In this document: positions 24,848 to 33,628 of the stretch, piece by piece
Numbering within the stretch: position 1 is the first letter of the stretch
How the letters are laid out: each line of letters opens with the position of its first letter
Assembly (NCBI GenBank): GCA_965219235.1
Contig: OZ244721.1
Location: 930,001 to 994,000 of the forward strand
Length of the DNA: 64,000 nt
Origin: CBDHCC01 sp965219235
GTDB lineage: Bacteria; Pseudomonadota; Alphaproteobacteria; Sphingomonadales; Sphingomonadaceae
Direction of reading: 5' to 3'
The notes under the pieces: generated by a model
The model's database searches: none
Seen by the model: the letters and a program-made list of their open reading frames with translations, nothing else
What the model was told of the DNA's origin: nothing
Program-made: the position numbers and the translations under genes

Positions 24848-25570
24848 ATGAGAGTCTCGCCACAGCTCAAGTTCCAGCCCGTGCCCGCCCGCCGCCGTCG
24901 CGACGGCTGGACCGTCGCGCGTCAGGCCCGGTTCCTCGCGCGCCTGCTCGCCGGCGATCGGCCAGCCGCCGCGGCGGAGGCGGTCGGGCTGTCGCGCCAG
25001 GGCGCCTACCGCCTGCGCGCGCGGCCGGACGCGGGCAGCTTCCGCCGCGCCTGGGATCGGGCGGCGGCGCTCGCCCGCCCTTCGCTGGAGCGCGTGGTGC
25101 CGCCGTGGGAGGGGCGGGTCGTCGAGCATCGCTGGCGCGGACGCGTGGTCGGCGCCCATCGGGTTCACGACGACCGCGCGCTGTGGCGGCTGATCGCCCG
25201 CAACCGGCACCGGCTGGACTGGTCCGCCGACCCGCTCGCCGCCGCTCCCCCGTGCCGCGAAGACTGTCGCCTTTCGGGAGCGTGGGGCGCCCCCGCCGCC
25301 CCGCTCATCGCCGGGCGAGGTAACCCGACAGCGGGCGCGGACCGCGCATGGTCGCGTTCGGGGGATCGAGCAGGTCGTACACGGTCGCGTTCTCCAGCAC
25401 GCGCTGGACGTAGCCGCGCGTCTCGGAGAACGGGATCGCCTCGATCCAGTCCAGGATGTCGATCTGCCCGGTGCGCGGATCGCCGTTCTGCGCCAGCCAC
25501 TTGTTCACGTTTCCTCCGCCCGCGTTGTAGGCCGCCACCGCCAGCGGATAGCTGCCGCCGAAGCGGGTGA
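24848..25570 (+). CDS. Hypothetical HTH-like basic protein; 3' end overlaps slt
   Basis: 240 aa if read from ATG 24848 to the first in-frame stop. Residues 12-60 (RRRRDGWTVARQARFLARLLAGDRPAAAAEAVGLSRQGAYRLRARP) look like a basic helix-turn-helix, followed by SFRRAWDRAAALARPSLERVV and a Trp/Arg-rich part. After about residue 150 the sequence becomes Arg/Ser/Pro low complexity and runs 266 bp into the convergent slt gene. The native end is therefore doubtful: another frame has TAA at 25321-25323, so a frameshift near the end is possible. No family name can be given. Confidence 0.55.
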   Translation: MRVSPQLKFQPVPARRRRDGWTVARQARFLARLLAGDRPAAAAEAVGLSRQGAYRLRARPDAGSFRRAWDRAAALARPSLERVVPPWEGRVVEHRWRGRVVGAHRVHDDRALWRLIARNRHRLDWSADPLAAAPPCREDCRLSGAWGAPAAPLIAGRGNPTAGADRAWSRSGDRAGRTRSRSPARAGRSRASRRTGSPRSSPGCRSARCADRRSAPATCSRFLRPRCRPPPPADSCRRSG

Positions 25571-27314
25571 GCAGCCGGTCGAAATAGCTGGTCCCCAGCT
25601 GCACGTTGTAGGCGGGCTGGGTGAGCGAGCCGGTGTCGTAGCCGATGCCGATCTTGCCCGCCTGCTCGCGCGCGGTGGCGGGCATCAGCTGCATCAGGCC
25701 GGTGGCGCCGACCCGCGAGCGCGCGCGCGGATCGAACTGGCTCTCCTGCCGGGTGATGCCGTTCACCAGGCTCTGGAGCGAGCGATGGTCGCCGGGCGCG
25801 TCGACGTGCGGGAAGCCGGCGCGCAGCTGGCCGGGCAGCTCCTCGCCCAGCGCGTTCCTCGCCAGCATCACCGACAGGTCGGGCCGGCCGATCTCCCGGG
25901 AGAGCCGGTGGCCGTAGGCGAAGTCGGCCGGCGTCTGCGCCCCCTCGGCGTAGGCGCGCAGGAACTTGCCCTGCGTCTCCCAGTCGCCGCTGGTGCCCAG
26001 ATAGCGGATCGCCTGGGGCAGGGCGGCCGCCTGGCGGACCGCCGCGTCCTGCGGGGTCAGGGGATCGTTCACCGGCGGCGGCGGCGCGACCGTGCCCAGC
26101 TCCTCCATGGCCAGCAGACCGTAGAAGCTGGTGCGGTAGACGGCCGCCTTCCGCCAGAAGTCGCGGGCGCCCGCGGCGTCGCCCGCGCCCTTCGCGGCGA
26201 CGCCCGCCCAGTAGAAGCCCTTGGACCGCGTCTGGCCGGACTTGGCGGCGCGGCCGTAGCGGTCGAACAGCACCGCGGCGTCGGCGGGCCGGCCGATGCG
26301 CCTGAGCGCCACGCGCCCGCCCAGCCAGGCGAGGTTGGTGTACTCGTCGCGGTCGCCGTAGGACAGCTCCGACACATCGGTGCCGGGCGGGTAGAGGTCG
26401 TCCAGCCGGCGCGCGATGTCGTAGGCCTGCTGGTAGTTGCCGTCGGTCTCCGCCCCGCGCCCGAGCGCCACGGCGGTCTCCATCCAGTCCTCCGCGTCCG
26501 TGGGGGGCGCGGCGAAGTCGGCCCGCTGCGCGAACAGCTGGCGCGCGTCGTAGGAGCGGCCGTTGCGGCGCATCCACTCGGCCGCGTCGCGCAGGAAGCC
26601 GGGGTCGGAGCGCCAGGCGGGCGGCGCGGTGTCGATCAGCGCGCCGGCGTTGGGATCGTTCTGCTGCAGCGACAGTCGCGCGGCGAACAGCGGGGCCTTG
26701 GCGGCGCTGGCCTGATTGAGCGAGATCAGCGCCTTGGACGTCTGGCCGGTCCACAGCAGGCGGTCGAGGCGCGCGTCCTGCACCTGCGGCGTGAGCGCGG
26801 CGGGGGCCACCTGCAGCACGGCGACCTCGTCCTCCGGCGTCAGCGCGCCGCTGATCCAGGCGCGCGCGGCCGCCGACTCCGCCGCGGCGCGCTGTCCGGT
26901 GTTCATCAGCGCCACCGCGCGGCGCGCCTCGCCCGTGCCGGTGATCGGGGGGAACGCGTCGAAATAGGCGACCACCAGCCGGGGATCGTCGCCGCCGAAC
27001 GCCAGCGCGCGCTCGGCGCGGACGCGCATGGCGCGTTCGTTCGGAAAGCCGCGATGGGCGAGCAGGAAGGTCGCGTAGCTGGAGAAGGGGTAGCTGTCCG
27101 ACTGGTCGAGCTGCTGCCAGGTCGCCACCGCCTGGCCGATCGGGTCGGGCGAGCGGCGGGTGAGCGCATTGTCGGGCTGCGCGCGTTCGGCGGTCGCGCC
27201 GGGAAGGATGGAGGTGGGAGGCGGCGCGGGCTCGAAGCGGAACTGCGCGGCCGCCGGACTGGCGGCGAGAAGGGCGGTCGAGGCGAGCAGGATGCGTGTC
27301 GTCATGCTGGACAT
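25305..27314 (-). CDS. Soluble lytic murein transglycosylase (Slt-like)
   Basis: 669 aa starting at MSSMTTRILLAS, with a signal peptide cleaved near ASPAAAQ; the frame is open much further upstream but without family support. AAGGAG lies 12 bases before the ATG. An Ala-rich helical superhelix of about 450 residues is followed by the GEWL-type domain: ITRQESQFDPRARS with the catalytic Glu, GATGLMQLMPATA and AVAAYNAGGGN. It cleaves peptidoglycan to 1,6-anhydro-muropeptides in the periplasm. The divergent dapA starts 87 bp away. Confidence 0.9.
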   Translation of the reverse strand: MSSMTTRILLASTALLAASPAAAQFRFEPAPPPTSILPGATAERAQPDNALTRRSPDPIGQAVATWQQLDQSDSYPFSSYATFLLAHRGFPNERAMRVRAERALAFGGDDPRLVVAYFDAFPPITGTGEARRAVALMNTGQRAAAESAAARAWISGALTPEDEVAVLQVAPAALTPQVQDARLDRLLWTGQTSKALISLNQASAAKAPLFAARLSLQQNDPNAGALIDTAPPAWRSDPGFLRDAAEWMRRNGRSYDARQLFAQRADFAAPPTDAEDWMETAVALGRGAETDGNYQQAYDIARRLDDLYPPGTDVSELSYGDRDEYTNLAWLGGRVALRRIGRPADAAVLFDRYGRAAKSGQTRSKGFYWAGVAAKGAGDAAGARDFWRKAAVYRTSFYGLLAMEELGTVAPPPPVNDPLTPQDAAVRQAAALPQAIRYLGTSGDWETQGKFLRAYAEGAQTPADFAYGHRLSREIGRPDLSVMLARNALGEELPGQLRAGFPHVDAPGDHRSLQSLVNGITRQESQFDPRARSRVGATGLMQLMPATAREQAGKIGIGYDTGSLTQPAYNVQLGTSYFDRLLTRFGGSYPLAVAAYNAGGGNVNKWLAQNGDPRTGQIDILDWIEAIPFSETRGYVQRVLENATVYDLLDPPNATMRGPRPLSGYLARR

Positions 27315-27401
27315 GGAAGCGGTGTTCTCCTTATCAGGCACTGAACGGCGCACGGCCGGGGCCATCGGTCCGTCCTTAGCCGCCGACCGAATGGAATGGC
27401 C

Positions 27402-28289
27402 ATGTTTTCCGGTTCGATCCCCGCCCTGGTGACGCCCTTCCGCGACGGCGCGGTGGACGAGGAGCGTCTCGCGGCGCTCGTCGAGCGGCAGGTGGCGGGC
27501 GGCTCGTCCGCGCTCGTGCCGTGCGGAACGACGGGCGAGGCCCCGACTCTGACGATGGACGAGCATCACCGGGTGATCGCGGTGACGATCGCGGCGGCGG
27601 CGGACCGCGTGCCGGTGATCGCCGGCTGCGGCTCCAACGACACCGCCACCGCGCTCCGCCACATCGAGCGCGCGGCGGCGGCGGGCGCGGCGGCGGCGCT
27701 GGTGGTGGCACCCTATTACAACCGCCCCGACGCCGACGGCCTGGTGGCGCACTTCACCGCGCTGGCGGAGGCGTCGGCGCTGCCGATCCTGCTCTACAAC
27801 GTGCCGGCGCGCACCGTCACCGACATCACGCCCGCCGTGGTCGAGCGGCTGGCCGCGCTCGAGCGGATCGTGGGCATCAAGGACGCCAGCGGCGACATGG
27901 CGCGCGTGGTGCAGCACCGGCGGACCAACGGCGCGGACTATTGCCAGCTCTCGGGCAACGACGACAGCGCGCTCGCCCACCGCGCGCTGGGCGGCACCGG
28001 CTGCGTCTCGGTCACCGCCAACGTCGCGCCGCGCCTGTGCGCCGAGCTGCAGGCGGCGGCGGACGCCGGCGAGTGGGCGGCGGCGCGGGCGATCGGCGAC
28101 CGGCTGCACCCGCTCCATCTGGCGCTGTTCTGCGGGCCGAGCCCGGCGCCGACGAAGTACGCGCTCCACCGGCTGGGGGTGCTGGACGATGCCGCCGCGC
28201 GCCTGCCGATCGGGCCGCTGGGGGAGGCGGGCCGGGCGTGCGTGGATGCGGCGCTGGCCGGTGTCGGTCTGGTGGAGGACTCGTCATGA
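27402..28289 (+). CDS. dapA: 4-hydroxy-tetrahydrodipicolinate synthase
   Basis: 295 aa from MFSGSIPALVTPF; an in-frame ATG two codons earlier is possible. It condenses pyruvate with aspartate semialdehyde in lysine and diaminopimelate synthesis. Visible family features are GTTGEAPTL at 42-50, the LLYNVPART tyrosine motif, and the Schiff-base lysine in VGIKDASGD. Usual length. Its TGA overlaps the smpB ATG by 4 bp, so the two are translationally coupled. Confidence 0.95.
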   Translation: MFSGSIPALVTPFRDGAVDEERLAALVERQVAGGSSALVPCGTTGEAPTLTMDEHHRVIAVTIAAAADRVPVIAGCGSNDTATALRHIERAAAAGAAAALVVAPYYNRPDADGLVAHFTALAEASALPILLYNVPARTVTDITPAVVERLAALERIVGIKDASGDMARVVQHRRTNGADYCQLSGNDDSALAHRALGGTGCVSVTANVAPRLCAELQAAADAGEWAAARAIGDRLHPLHLALFCGPSPAPTKYALHRLGVLDDAAARLPIGPLGEAGRACVDAALAGVGLVEDSS

Positions 28290-28765
28290 GGCCGAAGCCG
28301 CCGGTCTTCAACAAGGTGAAGGTCGTGGCCGAGAACCGCCGCGCGCGCTTCGACTACGCCATCGAGGAGACGTTCGAGGCGGCCCTCGCGCTCACCGGCA
28401 CGGAGGTGAAGGCGCTGCGCGCCGGCGAGGCGTCGATCGCGGAAAGCTATGCCGAGGTGCATGAGGAGGAATGCTGGCTGATCAACGCCAACATCCCGGA
28501 GTTCAGCCACGGCAACCGCCACAACCACGAGCCCAAGCGCCCCCGCCGCCTGCTGCTCCACGGGCGCGAGATCGCGAAGCTGCACGGGGCGGTCGCGCGC
28601 GAGGGCATGACGCTCGTGCCGCTGTCCGTCTATTTCAACGGCCAGGGCCGCGCGAAGGTGGAGCTGGCGCTCGCCAAGGGCCGCAAGGCCGCCGACAAGC
28701 GCGAGTACATCAAGGAGCGCGAGTGGAAGCGCGACGCGTCCCGGATCAAGCGTGAATACGGGTGA
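28286..28765 (+). CDS. smpB: SsrA-binding protein SmpB
   Basis: 159 aa. Family hallmarks are VAENRRARFDYAIEETFEAALALTGTEVKALRAG, ESYAEV, NIPEFSHGNRHNHEPKRPRRLLLH, and the basic C-terminal tail ...KREYIKEREWKRDASRIKREYG. It brings tmRNA to stalled ribosomes for trans-translation; the tmRNA gene is not in this window. It starts within the dapA stop (ATGA), and the next gene starts inside its end. Confidence 0.95.
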   Translation: MRPKPPVFNKVKVVAENRRARFDYAIEETFEAALALTGTEVKALRAGEASIAESYAEVHEEECWLINANIPEFSHGNRHNHEPKRPRRLLLHGREIAKLHGAVAREGMTLVPLSVYFNGQGRAKVELALAKGRKAADKREYIKEREWKRDASRIKREYG

Positions 28766-29315
28766 GCCGCCGGCCGGCCGCTCGCGCCGGATCGGCCGCT
28801 GGGCGCGGCGTCAGGTGCCCACGCGCGAGGGGCTGGCGCGCCACCGGATGCTCGCCCCCGTCGCCCACCGCTTCCTGCCCGACGAGCTGTGGCGGCTGAC
28901 GCGGCGGTCCGTCCCGCGCGGCGTCGCGCTGGGCTTCGTGGTGGCGATCCTGGTGATCGTGCCGGGGTTCCAGATCGTCGCGGCGGTGCTGCTGGCGCCG
29001 CTGGTGCGCGCCAACGTGCCCACCGCGGTGGTCGCCACCTTCCTCAACACTCCGCCGACCACCATCCCCCTCCTGCTGCTCGCCAGGCGCGTGGGCGAGG
29101 CGCTGCTCGGCGAGGCGGGGTCGCCGGGCCGGCTGCCGCCCGGGGTCACGGCCCAGGCGGAGGGTTGGCTGGAGTGGCTCGCGCGCGACGCCGGACCCTC
29201 CACGCTGCTGGGACTGGTGGCGATCGCGGCGGTGGCGGGCGCGCTCGGCTATCTCGCCGCGGCCGCGATCTGGCGGGCGCGGGTGGGGCGTCGCTGGCTC
29301 GCGCGGCGTGGTTGA
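28752..29315 (+). CDS. DUF2062 domain-containing membrane protein
   Basis: 187 aa from a GTG overlapping smpB by 14 bp. After a basic N-terminus it has two hydrophobic hairpins (VALGFVVAILVIVPGFQIVAAVLLAPLVRANVP, and LLGLVAIAAVAGALGYLAAAAIW near the end) with FLNTPPTTIPLLL between, the DUF2062 pattern. Role unknown; the gene commonly lies just upstream of cckA in sphingomonads (from memory). The cckA start overlaps its stop. Confidence 0.8.
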   Translation: MNTGEPPAGRSRRIGRWARRQVPTREGLARHRMLAPVAHRFLPDELWRLTRRSVPRGVALGFVVAILVIVPGFQIVAAVLLAPLVRANVPTAVVATFLNTPPTTIPLLLLARRVGEALLGEAGSPGRLPPGVTAQAEGWLEWLARDAGPSTLLGLVAIAAVAGALGYLAAAAIWRARVGRRWLARRG

Positions 29316-31698
29316 CGCGGTGAGCGGCGGCGGGTCGGCGGCGGAGCGGGCGCGCGCCGACTGGCGGCCGTTCGTCCCCGTGGCGCTCGCCGCCGCCGCG
29401 TCGGCGCTGCTCGTGGCGTGGGCGAGCGGCAGCGCGCTGTTCGCCGCCAGCTTCGCGGCCGGAACGCTGGCGCTCGCCGCCTCGATCTGGCTCGCGGTGC
29501 GGCTGACCGGCGGCTCCGTCCGGGCACCTCCGGCGGCCGACTGGTCGGTGGGCCACGCGATCGCCGCCCAGGCCGACGATCCGGTGGCGGTGACCGACCG
29601 CGCCGGCCGGCTGGTGTGCGCCAACGCCGCCTATGGCGCGCTGTTCGGGGCCGAGCGGCCGCCGATGGAGGCGTGGAGCGCCGAAACCGACGATCCCGCC
29701 GCCACCCGCCCGCTGGTCGACCTGGCGCGGGTCGCGTGGCGCGACGGCGGGTCGGACGGGCGGGGGCTGGCCTCGCCCGCGGGTCCGCTCGACGTGGCGG
29801 TCCGGCGCACGGGCGAGGGCGAGGACCTGCTCGTCTGGCGCCTGTCGCCCCGTCCCGGCCGCGATCTGGCGGCGGAGGCCGCGGCGGCGCTGGGCGGAGA
29901 GCTGGGCGACCGGCTCGGCCGCGCCGGCATCATGGCGGCGCTGGTCGATGGCGAGGGGCGGATGCGGACCGCGACGCGCGCCTGGGCGCACCGCGCGACC
30001 GGCGATCTGGTCGGCGGGGTCGCCGGCCGGGAGGTCGCCGAGGCGCTGCGCACCGAACCCAGCGGCGTGATCCGCTTCACCGCCGAAGGGCCGGGCGGCC
30101 CCGCGCTTCGCCTGCTCCACCTTCCGCTCGACGAGATGGGCGGCGGCTCCGTGCTGTTCGCGGTCGACGATGCGACCGCCGCCGGCGGGGTGGCGCCTGG
30201 CGGGGGCGAGCTGGAGACGATCACGGCGCTGCTCGACCTGGTGCCCGCCCACCTGGCGCTGGTCGACCGGGACGGCCGGCTGCTGGCGCTCAACGCCGCT
30301 CTGCGCCAGTCGCTCGGCGGGATCAGCCCGCCGCGCTATCCCGGCGACCTGGTCGTGGCCGACGACAAGGCCGCGCTCGCCGACCATGTCCGTCGCCTGT
30401 CGGGCGCGCGCGCGCTGTCGGGCGACATCGCGGTCCGTCTCGCCCAGTCGCCCGACGAGCCGGTCACGGTGACCGCCAGCTCGGTGCGCGGGCTGGGCGC
30501 GGCCGCCGTGCTGCTCGCGGTGCGCGACGACGGGCCGGCCGCGCCGCTGCGCGCGGAGACGGCGCAGCAGAACAAGATGGAGGCGGTCGGCCACCTGGCG
30601 GGCGGCGTCGCGCACGACTTCAACAACCTGCTGACCGCGATCCTGGGCATCTGCGACCTGATGCTGATGCGCCACCTGCCCGGCGACAGCGACTTCGACG
30701 ACATCCAGCAGATCCGGTCGAACTCCAACCGCGCGGCCAGCCTGACGCGCCACCTGCTCGCCTTTTCGCGCCAGCAGACGCTGCGCCCGCAGGTGGTGCT
30801 GCTGCCCGACCTCCTGTCGGAGGTCACCCACCTGCTCAAGCGCCTGCTGGGCGAGGGCATCGTGCTGGAGGTGGAGCACGCGCGCGAGCAGGGGCCGGTG
30901 CGCGTCGACGCGCCGCAGCTGGAGCAGGTGGTGGTCAACCTGGCGGTCAACGCGCGCGACGCCATGCCCGACGGCGGCACGCTGACGATCGAGACCTACG
31001 CCGTGTCCGCGCGCGAGGTGCGCGAGCAGCCGGGGTCCGGCCTGCCGGTGGCCGACTACACCGCGCTTCGCGTGACCGACACCGGCCCGGGCATCCCGCC
31101 CGCCGTGCTGCCGAAGATCTTCGACCCGTTCTTCACCACCAAGGAGCTGGGCAAGGGCACGGGGCTGGGCCTCAGCACCGTCTACGGCATCGTGCGCCAG
31201 TCGGGCGGATTCATCGCGGTGGACAAGGCGCCCAACGGCGGCGCGCGCTTCACCATCCACCTGCCGGTCCACACCGGCCCGCTGGAGGTCCGCGCGGAGT
31301 CCCGGCGGCGCGTGGCCGCCGACTGGGGACAGGGCACGATCCTGCTGGTCGAGGACGAGGACATGGTGCGCTCCGTCGCCCAGCGCGCGCTGTCGCGCGC
31401 CGGCTACACCGTGCGCGCCGCGGCGAGCGGGGACGAGGCGCTGGCGCTGCTCGCCGCCGACCCGGCGATCGACGCGGTGGTGAGCGACGTCGCCATGCCG
31501 GGGCTGGACGGCCCGCAGACGGTGCGCGCGGTGCGCGAGCGATTGCCGGACGTGCCGGTGCTGTTCATGTCCGGCTATGCCGAGGAGCACGCGCGCCGCC
31601 GGATCGACGTGGACAACGCCGCCTTCCTGCCCAAGCCTTTTTCGGTGGCGCAGCTGACCGACGCGGTCGCCCGCCTGCTGCCGGAGGGCGACGGGTGA
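29308..31698 (+). CDS. cckA: Cell-cycle hybrid histidine kinase CckA
   Basis: 796 aa. GTG 29308 overlaps the previous gene; GTG 29320 is equally possible. Two membrane spans (about 20-65) are followed by PAS-like segments (DDPVAVTDRAGRLVCANAAYG; AHLALVDRDGRLLALNAA). The kinase core has H436 in GGVAHDFNNLLTAILG, VVNLAVNARDAM (N-box), DTGPGIP and GTGLGLSTVYGIV. A receiver domain closes the protein (LLVEDEDMVR, VVSDVAMPG, FLPKPFS). In Caulobacter, CckA phosphorylates ChpT and thereby CtrA and CpdR; neither is in this window. The PAS region is more diverged than the kinase core. Confidence 0.9.
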   Translation: MVDAVSGGGSAAERARADWRPFVPVALAAAASALLVAWASGSALFAASFAAGTLALAASIWLAVRLTGGSVRAPPAADWSVGHAIAAQADDPVAVTDRAGRLVCANAAYGALFGAERPPMEAWSAETDDPAATRPLVDLARVAWRDGGSDGRGLASPAGPLDVAVRRTGEGEDLLVWRLSPRPGRDLAAEAAAALGGELGDRLGRAGIMAALVDGEGRMRTATRAWAHRATGDLVGGVAGREVAEALRTEPSGVIRFTAEGPGGPALRLLHLPLDEMGGGSVLFAVDDATAAGGVAPGGGELETITALLDLVPAHLALVDRDGRLLALNAALRQSLGGISPPRYPGDLVVADDKAALADHVRRLSGARALSGDIAVRLAQSPDEPVTVTASSVRGLGAAAVLLAVRDDGPAAPLRAETAQQNKMEAVGHLAGGVAHDFNNLLTAILGICDLMLMRHLPGDSDFDDIQQIRSNSNRAASLTRHLLAFSRQQTLRPQVVLLPDLLSEVTHLLKRLLGEGIVLEVEHAREQGPVRVDAPQLEQVVVNLAVNARDAMPDGGTLTIETYAVSAREVREQPGSGLPVADYTALRVTDTGPGIPPAVLPKIFDPFFTTKELGKGTGLGLSTVYGIVRQSGGFIAVDKAPNGGARFTIHLPVHTGPLEVRAESRRRVAADWGQGTILLVEDEDMVRSVAQRALSRAGYTVRAAASGDEALALLAADPAIDAVVSDVAMPGLDGPQTVRAVRERLPDVPVLFMSGYAEEHARRRIDVDNAAFLPKPFSVAQLTDAVARLLPEGDG

Positions 31699-32057
31699 GC
31701 GGCGGGGCCGGCAGGCGGGTCCTGGTGCTCGACGACGAACCGCTGGTGGCGATGCTGCTCGGCGACTATCTGGAGGCGCTCGGCCACTCGGTCCTGGCGA
31801 GCGTCACGACCGCCGCCGAGGCGCTGGCGGCGATCGGGCGCGGCGGCGTCGAGATCGCGCTGCTCGACTGCGACCTGGGCGGCGGCGCGCGCAGCTGGGC
31901 CGTGGCGGACCGGCTGGCGGAGGACGGAGTGCCGTTCCTCTTTTCCTCCGGCCGATCGGGCCAGGACCTTCCGACGCGCTTCGCCGACCGGCCGATGCTG
32001 GGCAAGCCCTACACGCTCGCCTCGCTCGAACACGCCGTAAGCCAGCTGACGGACTGA
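31695..32057 (+). CDS. Single-domain response regulator coupled to cckA
   Basis: 120 aa from a GTG overlapping the cckA stop (GTGA). The whole protein is one receiver domain: RVLVLDDEPLVAMLL (acidic pair), IALLDCDLGGG (phospho-Asp), LFSSGRSG and MLGKPYT (conserved Lys). There is no output domain. Coupling to cckA suggests it is phosphorylated by, or drains phosphate from, that pathway, which is inference. Confidence 0.85.
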   Translation: MSGGAGRRVLVLDDEPLVAMLLGDYLEALGHSVLASVTTAAEALAAIGRGGVEIALLDCDLGGGARSWAVADRLAEDGVPFLFSSGRSGQDLPTRFADRPMLGKPYTLASLEHAVSQLTD

Positions 32058-32060
32058 TCC

Positions 32061-32075
32061 GTTCGCCCCTTGTTC
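32061..32075. promoter_or_regulatory. SOS box (LexA operator) of recA
   Basis: GTTC-GCCCCTT-GTTC matches the alphaproteobacterial LexA site GTTC-N7-GTTC exactly, 80 bp before the recA ATG. A second symmetry, TTGTTC-TCTGT-GAACAA (32070-32086), overlaps its right half. Confidence 0.8.
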
Positions 32076-32154
32076 TCTGTGAACAAACAGGATACAGGAC
32101 CGGCAGGCGACGCGTCTGTGCGGCCGCCGTTTGACGCGAGGGAGGGCCTTGGCC

Positions 32155-33243
32155 ATGAGCGCACGGTTGGCGGTCGACAATGGGGTGACGGGAATGGCAG
32201 TGGCGGGAACGGACCGGCAGAAGGCGCTCGACGCCGCGCTGGCGCAGATCGACCGGGCGTTCGGCAAGGGCTCGGCGATGAAGCTCGGTTCGCGCGAGGC
32301 GATGCAGGTGGAGGCGATCTCGAGCGGCTCGCTGGGTCTCGACATCGCGCTGGGCGTCGGGGGGCTGCCGCGCGGCCGGGTGATCGAGATCTACGGTCCG
32401 GAAAGCTCGGGCAAGACGACGCTGGCGCTCCACACCATCGCCGAGGCGCAGAAGACCGGCGGCACGGCGGCGTTCGTGGACGCCGAGCACGCGCTCGACC
32501 CGGTCTACGCCAAGAAGCTGGGGGTGGACATCGACGAGCTGATCGTCTCGCAGCCCGACACCGGCGAGCAGGCGCTGGAGATCGTCGACACGCTGGTGCG
32601 CTCCAACGCGGTCGACATCCTGGTGATCGATTCGGTCGCCGCCCTCGTGCCGCGCGCCGAGATCGAGGGCGAGATGGGCGACAGCCATGTCGGCCTGCAG
32701 GCCCGGCTGATGAGCCAGTCGCTCAGGAAGCTGACCGGCTCGATCAGCCGCTCGCGCTGCATGGTGATCTTCATCAACCAGCTGCGTATGAAGATCGGCG
32801 TGATGTACGGCAACCCGGAGACCACGACGGGCGGCAACGCGCTGAAGTTCTACGCGTCCGTGCGCCTGGACATCCGCCGCACCGGCCAGATCAAGGACCG
32901 CGACGAGATCGTCGGCAATTCGACTCGCGTGAAGGTCGTCAAGAACAAGGTCGCGCCGCCGTTCAAGCAGGTCGAGTTCGACATCATGTACGGCGAGGGC
33001 ATCTCCAAGGTCGGCGAGATCCTCGATCTCGGGGTCAAGGCGGGCATCGTCGAGAAGTCGGGCGCCTGGTTCTCCTACGACTCCCAGCGGATCGGGCAGG
33101 GGCGGGAGAACTCCAAGCAGTTCCTGAAGGACAACCCGGAGATCATGGCCAGGCTGGAGGCGGCGATCCGCAAGCGCGAGGACAGGGTCGCCGAGGAGAT
33201 GATGGTGGGACCGACCGCGGAGGACGACAGCGGGGAGGAATGA
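32155..33243 (+). CDS. recA: Recombinase RecA
   Basis: 362 aa from ATG 32155, with GGAGGG about 10 bases upstream; ATG 32194 is an alternative. Conserved features: ALAQIDRAFGKGSAMKLG, Walker A GPESSGKT at 81-88, VDAEHALDPVYA, VDILVIDSVAALVPRAEIEG, and the FINQLRMKIGVMYGNPETTTGG loop 2 region. The C-terminus is acidic as usual. It forms filaments for homologous recombination and triggers LexA self-cleavage. An SOS box lies upstream. Confidence 0.98.
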   Translation: MSARLAVDNGVTGMAVAGTDRQKALDAALAQIDRAFGKGSAMKLGSREAMQVEAISSGSLGLDIALGVGGLPRGRVIEIYGPESSGKTTLALHTIAEAQKTGGTAAFVDAEHALDPVYAKKLGVDIDELIVSQPDTGEQALEIVDTLVRSNAVDILVIDSVAALVPRAEIEGEMGDSHVGLQARLMSQSLRKLTGSISRSRCMVIFINQLRMKIGVMYGNPETTTGGNALKFYASVRLDIRRTGQIKDRDEIVGNSTRVKVVKNKVAPPFKQVEFDIMYGEGISKVGEILDLGVKAGIVEKSGAWFSYDSQRIGQGRENSKQFLKDNPEIMARLEAAIRKREDRVAEEMMVGPTAEDDSGEE

Positions 33244-33286
33244 CGCCGGTGTGGCGGCCTCCATCTGGCAAGGGGGAGAACAACCC

Positions 33287-33628
33287 ATGGCGCGCCTGAA
33301 CTATGTCGAACTGACGAGCGCTGACACCGCGCGGGCCTCCGCCTTCTACGACGCGGCCTTTGGCTGGAGCTTCACCGGCTTCGGCCCGACCTACGCCGCC
33401 ACGACCGAGGAGCCCACCAACCTCGGCTTGCAGGCCGACGGCGGAGCCGGGCCACCGCTGCCGGTAATCGAGGTGGGCGACCTCGAGGCGGCGCTGGACC
33501 GCGTGAGCGCGGCGGGCGGCACGATCGTCCAGCCGATCTTCGCCTTCCCCGGCGGCCGCCGCTTCGAATTCACCGATCCGGACGGGAACCGGCTGGCGGT
33601 GATGGCGGAGACGGAGCGGGACGGATAA
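33287..33628 (+). CDS. VOC (glyoxalase/bleomycin resistance) family protein
   Basis: 113 aa; the ATG at 33287 is preceded by AGGGGGAG. It has the beta-alpha-beta-beta-beta unit of the vicinal oxygen chelate fold: LNYVELTSADTARASAFYDAAFGWSF, EVGDLEAALDRVSAAGG and FTDPDGNRLAV (metal-ligand Glu/Asp region). Substrate cannot be assigned; small stand-alone members are often uncharacterised. It follows recA by 43 bp. Confidence 0.85.
   Translation: MARLNYVELTSADTARASAFYDAAFGWSFTGFGPTYAATTEEPTNLGLQADGGAGPPLPVIEVGDLEAALDRVSAAGGTIVQPIFAFPGGRRFEFTDPDGNRLAVMAETERDG

Noticed and set aside
25785..27344. 519-residue plus-strand frame inside slt
   Set aside because: Arg/Gly/Val-rich shadow of slt with no motif.
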